In this document: positions 59,373 through 64,000 of the stretch, in pieces
Layout of the letters: each line of letters starts with the position of its first letter
Numbering within the stretch: the stretch's first letter is position 1
The notes under the pieces: model-generated
The model's database searches: none
Told to the model about the DNA's origin: nothing
Seen by the model: only the letters and a program-made list of their open reading frames with translations
NCBI GenBank assembly: GCA_015655335.1
Contig: JAATFF010000155.1
Location: 18,635 to 82,634 of the forward strand
Direction of reading: 5' to 3'
DNA from: Lysobacterales bacterium
GTDB lineage: Bacteria; Pseudomonadota; Gammaproteobacteria; Xanthomonadales; Rhodanobacteraceae
DNA length: 64,000 nt
Made by a program: the position numbers and the translations under genes

Positions 59373-60296
59373 ATGTGGAAGGACTGGATAAGACCGCTTG
59401 TGCGCCCATTGCCGCAATGGGCGACGGTCGCCGTTGCACAGCCGCAGCAAGTAGTTAGCGCCACATTGCGTTGGGGCGGCCAATCGGCGGATGTCACGGC
59501 AGACCATACGGTGGCTTCGCTCAAGCCGCTGATGATTGCGACCAGTGTCGATGCCGGCCAACGTCCCGTATTGGAGTACCGCGATAGCGCTACGGGCACG
59601 CTTTTGGGTGTTTTGCATTTGGTGCAGGCCGCACCCGTTGTTACCCAAAAAGCATCGCTCGCGCTCTACCACGTTGCCGCGGGCGAACATTACTGCCTGG
59701 GTTGGCCGCGACGCGCGTGGAACGCGTGGCTTCAGAATCGCCAGATGCAGAAGAGTCGCACATCGCATCACTTCGCCATGAAACCTGCCGCGGTACAGCA
59801 GCTCATGATCGCTTACCTGTGTCCGCGACCGGTTGTCCTGGTCTCTGTCGACACACCGGTCCACCAAAATATCTTCCCGATGGATTTGATCGGCCCGCTG
59901 GATCGGAGTGGATTTTTTTCGCTCGCGCTACGCAGCACCAACGTTTCCATGCCCGTCATGCGCGACGTGCGCCGGGTTGTCTTGTCCAACGTTCCTGCGA
60001 CGATGAAGGTGGCTGTTTACAAGCTCAGCGAGCATCACAAGCAACCGCTTGCGGACTGGAGTGCGCTGTCGTTTCCTATGCGGCGTTCGCGGGAATTCGG
60101 CATTTCCGCCGTTGCCGAAGCGCTGCGTGTGCAGGAGTTGACCATCGTGCATAGCCAGCAGATCGGCTCGCACACATTTTTCCTCGGCCGTATCGCTTCC
60201 GACGAAAAATGTGCAGAAGGCGACCAGCTACATCACACGGCTGGCTTTTATCAGGCGTATCGCCGCCGCCAGGACGTGCCGCTTACGGACGTCTAG
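59373..60296 (+). CDS. Flavin-reductase-like (FMN split-barrel) domain protein
   Basis: 307 residues from the ATG at 59373, one base after the methyltransferase stop; the open frame reaches back to 59049, but that part is antiframe to the methyltransferase. The second half (about residues 145-270) reads RPVVLVSVDTPVHQNIFPMD, LIGPLDRSGFFSLALRST and RDVRRVVLSNVPATMKVAVY, resembling the FMN-binding split barrel of flavin reductases such as the HpaC group. The N-terminal part is a separate beta-rich segment of unknown type. Whether it binds FMN is not certain. Partner of the methyltransferase. Confidence 0.65.
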   Translation: MWKDWIRPLVRPLPQWATVAVAQPQQVVSATLRWGGQSADVTADHTVASLKPLMIATSVDAGQRPVLEYRDSATGTLLGVLHLVQAAPVVTQKASLALYHVAAGEHYCLGWPRRAWNAWLQNRQMQKSRTSHHFAMKPAAVQQLMIAYLCPRPVVLVSVDTPVHQNIFPMDLIGPLDRSGFFSLALRSTNVSMPVMRDVRRVVLSNVPATMKVAVYKLSEHHKQPLADWSALSFPMRRSREFGISAVAEALRVQELTIVHSQQIGSHTFFLGRIASDEKCAEGDQLHHTAGFYQAYRRRQDVPLTDV

Positions 60297-60412
60297 CTCG
60301 CGCATTGACTCCGATTTCCGACTGGCTAGCGGTGGCTTTTCCGATCCTTTGCAGGAGCCCTCGCCGGGCCGCCCGCCCGTGCGTCCCAAGGGACACGCTT
60401 GCTATCGATACA

Positions 60413-60450
60413 ATTTAGATATATCTTTTTATCGCTCATTTAGATATATC
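60413..60450 (+). promoter_or_regulatory. Direct repeats ahead of the PadR gene (operator)
   Basis: Two identical 13-bp copies of ATTTAGATATATC (60413-60425 and 60438-60450), 25 bases apart centre to centre; each contains the palindrome AGATATATC(T/G). The right copy is followed by GGAG at 60451-60454, the ribosome-binding site of the gene. A PadR/YqjI-type regulator binding here would be autoregulatory. Confidence 0.65.
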
Positions 60451-60461
60451 GGAGTTATATC

Positions 60462-61145
60462 ATGCACAGGCATTCCCTGTTCCACCGCTTTATGCAGCGG
60501 CACCACGAAGGCCGCTGGGCGCCGGGCGGCGACGATCGGTGCGAAGGCCGGGTCGACGGCGAGGCTTACGAATTCCATGGTCGGCGCGGCCGCCATGGCC
60601 CCTTTGGTCACTCGCACGATGGCGACGTTTTCAGCGATTGGAACGGCCTGCAGGGCGGTGGCCGGCGCGGCGGCGGGCGGGTGCTCGGCCACGGCGATCT
60701 CAAGCTGCTGTTGCTAGCCTTGATCGAGCAACAGCCGCGCCACGGCTACGAACTGATCCGCACCATCGAAGAAATGTTTCATGGACACTACTCGCCCAGC
60801 CCCGGCGCGGTGTACCCCACGCTGACCATGCTCGAAGAGATGGGTCACGCTGCGATCGAAAGCGAACAAGGCAGCCGTAAGCTCTACGCCATCACCGATG
60901 AAGGCCGCGCGTTTCTCAACGCCAACCGTGCTGCCGTCGATGCCATGACCGAACGCAATCGCCATAGCGCGCGTTTGATCGCCAAGCTATCGCTGCCGAT
61001 GACGGTTCGCAAAGCGATGCACACGCTCAAGCACGCCGTGTTGATGCGTGGTGCGGATTGGAACAAGGCCGAAGCGCAGCGCATCGCCACGATACTCGAG
61101 CGCGCTGCCGCCGAGATCGCGGCGGGCCCCTCGGATGAAGGCTGA
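60462..61145 (+). CDS. PadR-family regulator, YqjI-like, with His/Gly-rich N-terminus
   Basis: 227 residues; GGAG seven bases upstream. The N-terminal 75 residues are rich in His, Gly and Arg (for example GRRGRHGPFGHSHDGDVF). The PadR winged helix follows: GHGDLKLLLLALIEQQPRHG, YELIRTIEEMFHGHYSPSPG, AVYPTLTMLEEMGHA. The combination of His-rich tail, HGYELI and SPSPG(A/V)(V/I)YPTL is that of YqjI of E. coli, a nickel-responsive repressor of the ferric-siderophore reductase YqjH. Consistently, a YqjH-like siderophore-interacting protein is encoded two genes downstream. Metal specificity is inference. Confidence 0.85.
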   Translation: MHRHSLFHRFMQRHHEGRWAPGGDDRCEGRVDGEAYEFHGRRGRHGPFGHSHDGDVFSDWNGLQGGGRRGGGRVLGHGDLKLLLLALIEQQPRHGYELIRTIEEMFHGHYSPSPGAVYPTLTMLEEMGHAAIESEQGSRKLYAITDEGRAFLNANRAAVDAMTERNRHSARLIAKLSLPMTVRKAMHTLKHAVLMRGADWNKAEAQRIATILERAAAEIAAGPSDEG

Positions 61146-61638
61146 TACGCACGATGCCTTGCATGTCTTGCAGCAACGCTGCAAGGCACAGGGATTGGTG
61201 CTGACATCCTCACGCAACGCGATTCTCAGCGCACTGCTGGAGCAATCCGATTCCCGCGATGCGGTGCCCTTGCTGCAAGCCGCGCAGGCGTATCACCCGG
61301 CAACCAGCATCGGTACGGTGTACCGCTTTTTACGCGAGCTGGAACTGCGTGGATTGATCGACGCGTTCGCGCAACCGCATGGACGCACCCGTTGGCAGCT
61401 GCGGGAGCACGCGTTGGCGGCCCCAACACATGCCGCCAACGATATCTGCCACATGGTGGCTCAGGTGCAGGATTTTCTGCACACCCTGGAGCAACTCGGT
61501 CTGGCCGAATGCGCCGCGTCACCGGACGTTGCATCGACAGATCTTGAAGCCAGCAATCACCGAACGCTTGCGGTGCTGCACGAGATCGCCGGGCATCTTG
61601 GCTATCGCCTGTTGCCCAGACAGCGCCATACCGCGTGA
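61135..61638 (+). CDS. Fur-like regulator with degenerate metal site
   Basis: 167 residues from the ATG at 61135, which overlaps the PadR stop by 11 bases. The winged helix is Fur-like: LTSSRNAILSALLEQSD, then SIGTVYRFLRELELRGLIDA. Past the helix, where Fur proteins have a His/Cys-rich metal site, this one has HAANDICHMVAQVQDFLHTL, with only scattered His and one Cys, so the usual zinc and iron ligands are largely absent. It may act without metal or with an altered one. It lies between yqjI-like and siderophore-interacting protein genes in one operon. Confidence 0.75.
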   Translation: MKADTHDALHVLQQRCKAQGLVLTSSRNAILSALLEQSDSRDAVPLLQAAQAYHPATSIGTVYRFLRELELRGLIDAFAQPHGRTRWQLREHALAAPTHAANDICHMVAQVQDFLHTLEQLGLAECAASPDVASTDLEASNHRTLAVLHEIAGHLGYRLLPRQRHTA

Positions 61639-61667
61639 TTCCGCACTTTTTCGATATAGGTTCACCT

Positions 61668-62465
61668 ATGACCCAGCATGCACACCGCATGGTTCGCCAT
61701 GCATTGGAACGGCGCACGATCGAGGTGCTGAGCACCAAGCGCGTCACTGCGCATATGCAACGCATCATTTTCGGTGGCGAGCAGCTTCGCGGTTTTCTGA
61801 GCGCTGCGGCGGACGACCACGTGAAATTGTTTTTCCCCAATCCGGAAGGCGAACTGGTATTGCCGACATTGGGGCCGAACGGGCCGGAATTTCCGGCCGG
61901 CGTTAGTCCCTCGCCGATGCGCGATTACACGCCACGCGAGTACGACGCCAAGCGATGCGAGCTTATCGTCGATTTTGTCCTGCACGGCGATGGCCCCGCA
62001 TCCACGTGGGCGGAACAAGCGACACCTGGACAGAAAATCGGATTAGGCGGCCCGCGTGGCTCGTTCATCGTGGCGGATGATTTTGACCAGTTCGTGTTGG
62101 TGGGCGATGAAACGGCGTTGCCTGCCATCGGACGCCGTCTTGACGAACTGCCCGCGAGTGCGCGCGCATACGTGCTGGTGGAAATTCCGGAAAAGGCCGA
62201 TCGCCAACCGCTGGGATCGCAAGCCGAGTTCGAAGTGGTGTGGCTGGAGCGCGATGGCGTGGAGGCGGCGCAAAGCGATCTGCTGGAACGGGCACTGCGC
62301 CAGCTGCCGGAATTGCCCGGCGACACGTTTTATTGGATTGCCGCCGAATCGCGGCGCGTGCGCGATATGCGCCGTTATCTGGCGGAAGAGCGGGATATCC
62401 CCAAGGACTGGATTCGTGCCACCGGCTATTGGAAAGCCGATGGCACGGACGATGATGAGGATTGA
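61668..62465 (+). CDS. Siderophore-interacting protein (ferric-siderophore reductase, YqjH-like)
   Basis: 265 residues from the ATG at 61668 (AGG seven bases upstream); a GTG at 61635 overlapping the fur-like stop is in frame. The FAD-binding domain has RMVRHALERRTIEVLSTKRV and PMRDYTPREYD, the RxYT FAD motif; then GGPRGSFIVADDFDQFVLVG, ALPAIGRRLDELPA and FYWIAAESRRVRDMRRYL follow in the NAD(P)H-domain order of siderophore-interacting proteins. It would reduce ferric siderophores in the cytoplasm to release iron. Paired with a YqjI-like repressor as in E. coli. Confidence 0.9.
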   Translation: MTQHAHRMVRHALERRTIEVLSTKRVTAHMQRIIFGGEQLRGFLSAAADDHVKLFFPNPEGELVLPTLGPNGPEFPAGVSPSPMRDYTPREYDAKRCELIVDFVLHGDGPASTWAEQATPGQKIGLGGPRGSFIVADDFDQFVLVGDETALPAIGRRLDELPASARAYVLVEIPEKADRQPLGSQAEFEVVWLERDGVEAAQSDLLERALRQLPELPGDTFYWIAAESRRVRDMRRYLAEERDIPKDWIRATGYWKADGTDDDED

Positions 62466-62481
62466 GCGAGAAGTTTCGCTT

Positions 62482-62519
62482 TTGCTCGTCATTCCGGCGC
62501 AGGCCGGAATGACGAGCAA
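62482..62519. repeat. Perfect hairpin (REP-type) between convergent genes
   Basis: 17-bp perfect stem TTGCTCGTCATTCCGGC/GCCGGAATGACGAGCAA with a GCAG loop. The core GTCATTCCGGC is typical of bacterial interspersed REP repeats. It sits in the 65-bp gap between convergent genes and could act as a bidirectional transcription or RNA-decay barrier; no T-run follows on the plus strand. Confidence 0.75.
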
Positions 62520-62530
62520 GTGTCTCGCGA

Positions 62531-64000
62531 TTAGTGCGGATTACTTGGCTTCACCCAGGTATCGAACAACTCATCGATACGGCGATATTCGTCGTACCAC
62601 GAATCGGCGTGTTCGAATTCGTGACGCTCCAGCGGATACAACGAGATCCAGAAGTTCTTCTTATGCAGTTCGACGAAGCGCTGGTAGAGCCGAACGGAAT
62701 CGCTGGCCATAACGTTGTCGTCGATCAAACCGTGGTTGATCAACAGCGGATCCTGCAAGTTAGCGGCGTATTCGATCGGCGAGCTGGTTTTATACGCATC
62801 TGGATCGAGCTGCGGATCGTTGAGGATATCGGCGGTGTAGCCGTGGTTGTACGTCACCCAGTCCGACGGCGGTCGTTGCGCGGCGCCTGCGGCAAACTCG
62901 CCCGGCGCACGCAAGAGGGCCATCTCGGTCATAAAGCCGCCGTAGCTGCCGCCATAAATGCCCACGCGCTTGGGATCCACGCCGTGGTTTTTCACCAGCC
63001 ATGCCTTGCCGTCGAGCAAGTCTTCGAGTTCCGGATGACCCATCTGGCGATAGATGGCTGTACGCCAGTCGCGCCCATAGCCTTGCGATGCGCGGTAATC
63101 CAGATCGATGACCACATAGCCCTGTTGCACAAGCAGATTGTTGAACAGCTGTTCGTGTTGGTAATAAGTCGCCGACTCGCTAACGTCCTGCAGATAGCCT
63201 GCGCCGTGCACGAAGATCACTGCGGGGCGCGATGACGGCGCGTCGCTCTCGTCGGCTGGGCCGTAGTATTTGGCGTAGATCACACCGGCGCCGTGCGATG
63301 ACGGAACTTCTACGATCTTCGGCGCAATCCACGCGCGCGCAGTGAAGGCCGGCTTCATGGTGTTGGTGAGCTCGCGTGGCGTGCCGCCTTGTGCACTCTG
63401 CGCCGCCAACTGCGGCAACACGTATGCAGATGAATGAAGCACGGCAAGCTGGTTGTCATCCGGCGAAAGTGCGAATTGATCCATACCGGCGTATTGGGTG
63501 ACGCGCGTCAACGCACCGCCGCTGGACGGCACGCGGTAGACGTCGTAGCTATACGGCGCAACCTGGTTGGTACGCAGATAGAACCATTTACCGTCGGTGG
63601 ACAGCTGCGGTTGGCTCACTTCGAATTTGCCGGTGGTGAGTGCTTTCGCCGTGCCATCCAGCGGCTTCACGTACAGCTGCGAATAGCCGCTCTGCTCGCT
63701 CAGATACCACAGCGTGCGGTTGTCCTTGAGCCAGCCGACATCGTTGTAGACCCAGTTGATCCAGGCATCGTCGTGCAGGCGATGCTGCGGCACCAGCGTG
63801 TGCGTGTCGACATCGAGCGTAGCGATCCAGCGATCCTTGCTATCGATGGAAAGCAATTCCAGCGCGACGTTGCGGCCGTCGTCGCTCCATACAATACCCG
63901 CCGTGCCGCTATCCATGCTGTACAACGTCACCGGACGCACGTCAGGTGCCTTCAGCGCCTTGGCGTCGTCGCTTTTGCCGGCTTTTTCCAGCGCGGCGAC
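62531..64000 (-). CDS. S9-family (DPP-IV-like) peptidase, 5' part beyond right edge
   Basis: 490 codons in the window, open to the right edge, so the N-terminus is missing. The beta-propeller domain continues with repeats such as SGTAGIVWSDDGRNVALELL and SQPQLSTDGKWFYLRTN. The alpha/beta-hydrolase domain has YGGSYGGFMTEMALL with the nucleophile serine (GxSxGG), the acid in HGLIDDNV and the histidine in LERHEFEH, i.e. the S9 catalytic triad of prolyl/dipeptidyl peptidases. DPP-IV-like enzymes remove N-terminal dipeptides in the periplasm. The full protein should be about 700-800 residues. Confidence 0.93.
   Translation of the reverse strand, partial: VAALEKAGKSDDAKALKAPDVRPVTLYSMDSGTAGIVWSDDGRNVALELLSIDSKDRWIATLDVDTHTLVPQHRLHDDAWINWVYNDVGWLKDNRTLWYLSEQSGYSQLYVKPLDGTAKALTTGKFEVSQPQLSTDGKWFYLRTNQVAPYSYDVYRVPSSGGALTRVTQYAGMDQFALSPDDNQLAVLHSSAYVLPQLAAQSAQGGTPRELTNTMKPAFTARAWIAPKIVEVPSSHGAGVIYAKYYGPADESDAPSSRPAVIFVHGAGYLQDVSESATYYQHEQLFNNLLVQQGYVVIDLDYRASQGYGRDWRTAIYRQMGHPELEDLLDGKAWLVKNHGVDPKRVGIYGGSYGGFMTEMALLRAPGEFAAGAAQRPPSDWVTYNHGYTADILNDPQLDPDAYKTSSPIEYAANLQDPLLINHGLIDDNVMASDSVRLYQRFVELHKKNFWISLYPLERHEFEHADSWYDEYRRIDELFDTWVKPSNPH

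Noticed and set aside
1..64000. CRISPR array, prophage, integrase or transposase
   Set aside because: No spaced direct repeats of CRISPR type and no recognisable phage or transposase protein were found.

Overview
The window reads as a chromosomal segment of a GC-rich gammaproteobacterium. The mix of TonB-dependent receptors (one Oar-like with an N-terminal carboxypeptidase-regulatory-like domain), a receptor followed by a TPR-sulfotransferase, S9 and S53 peptidases, Tat-exported glycosidases and an ACR3-type ars operon fits Lysobacterales (Xanthomonadales), family Rhodanobacteraceae (Dyella/Luteibacter/Frateuria-like). This placement is inference from gene content, not from a marker gene. No rRNA, tRNA, CRISPR array, transposase or prophage was seen. 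Genes are densely packed in short operons.

Layout. 1-2178: arsenic operon on the minus strand, arsR-arsI-arsC-acr3, truncated at the left edge. 2254-4070: divergent metallo-beta-lactamase-fold hydrolase and TetR regulator. 4575-6639: thiol dioxygenase plus FAD/NAD(P)-binding protein. 7047-19966: Oar-like TonB receptor, thioredoxin-like protein, a small secreted protein, a DUF899 protein, then GH2, GH125 and GH92 enzymes that together look like a mannan / N-glycan degradation locus. 20228-25469: FAD monooxygenase, class A beta-lactamase, membrane protein, diguanylate cyclase. 25746-29912: two tandem fasciclin-domain genes with a shared leader, small hypothetical genes, an aspartyl/asparaginyl-hydroxylase-like protein. 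29955-33094: GST and Lrp/AsnC regulator (divergent), second diguanylate cyclase. 33519-45019: S53 peptidase, MFS exporter, FAD monooxygenase/TetR divergent pair, DUF5690 transporter, GNAT acetyltransferase, phospholipase C. 45151-53234: carbon-phosphorus (C-P) lyase locus, phnF-DUF1045-phnN leftward and phnGHIJKLM rightward. 53737-58496: TonB receptor and TPR-sulfotransferase. 58679-62465: methyltransferase, flavin-reductase-like protein, then a YqjI-like PadR / Fur-like / siderophore-interacting protein operon. 62531-64000: S9 peptidase cut by the right edge.

The C-P lyase locus is the most interesting part. It has a complete catalytic core and PhnF regulator but no phnCDE importer and no phnP in the window; a DUF1045 (2H phosphoesterase-like) gene sits beside phnN and could take the PhnP step. 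Three palindromic REP-like elements lie inside the phnGHIJKLM operon. One is inserted in frame in phnH and adds about 36 residues. The other two separate phnI/phnJ and phnJ/phnK, and in both cases the element is crossed by a short open frame that starts in an ATGA overlap with the upstream stop and ends in an ATGA overlap with the downstream start, so translational coupling appears to be preserved. PhnF-type inverted repeats (GTCTAG/CTAGAC) occur between phnF and phnG and again after phnM, upstream of the TonB receptor, which suggests that this receptor belongs to the phosphonate regulon.
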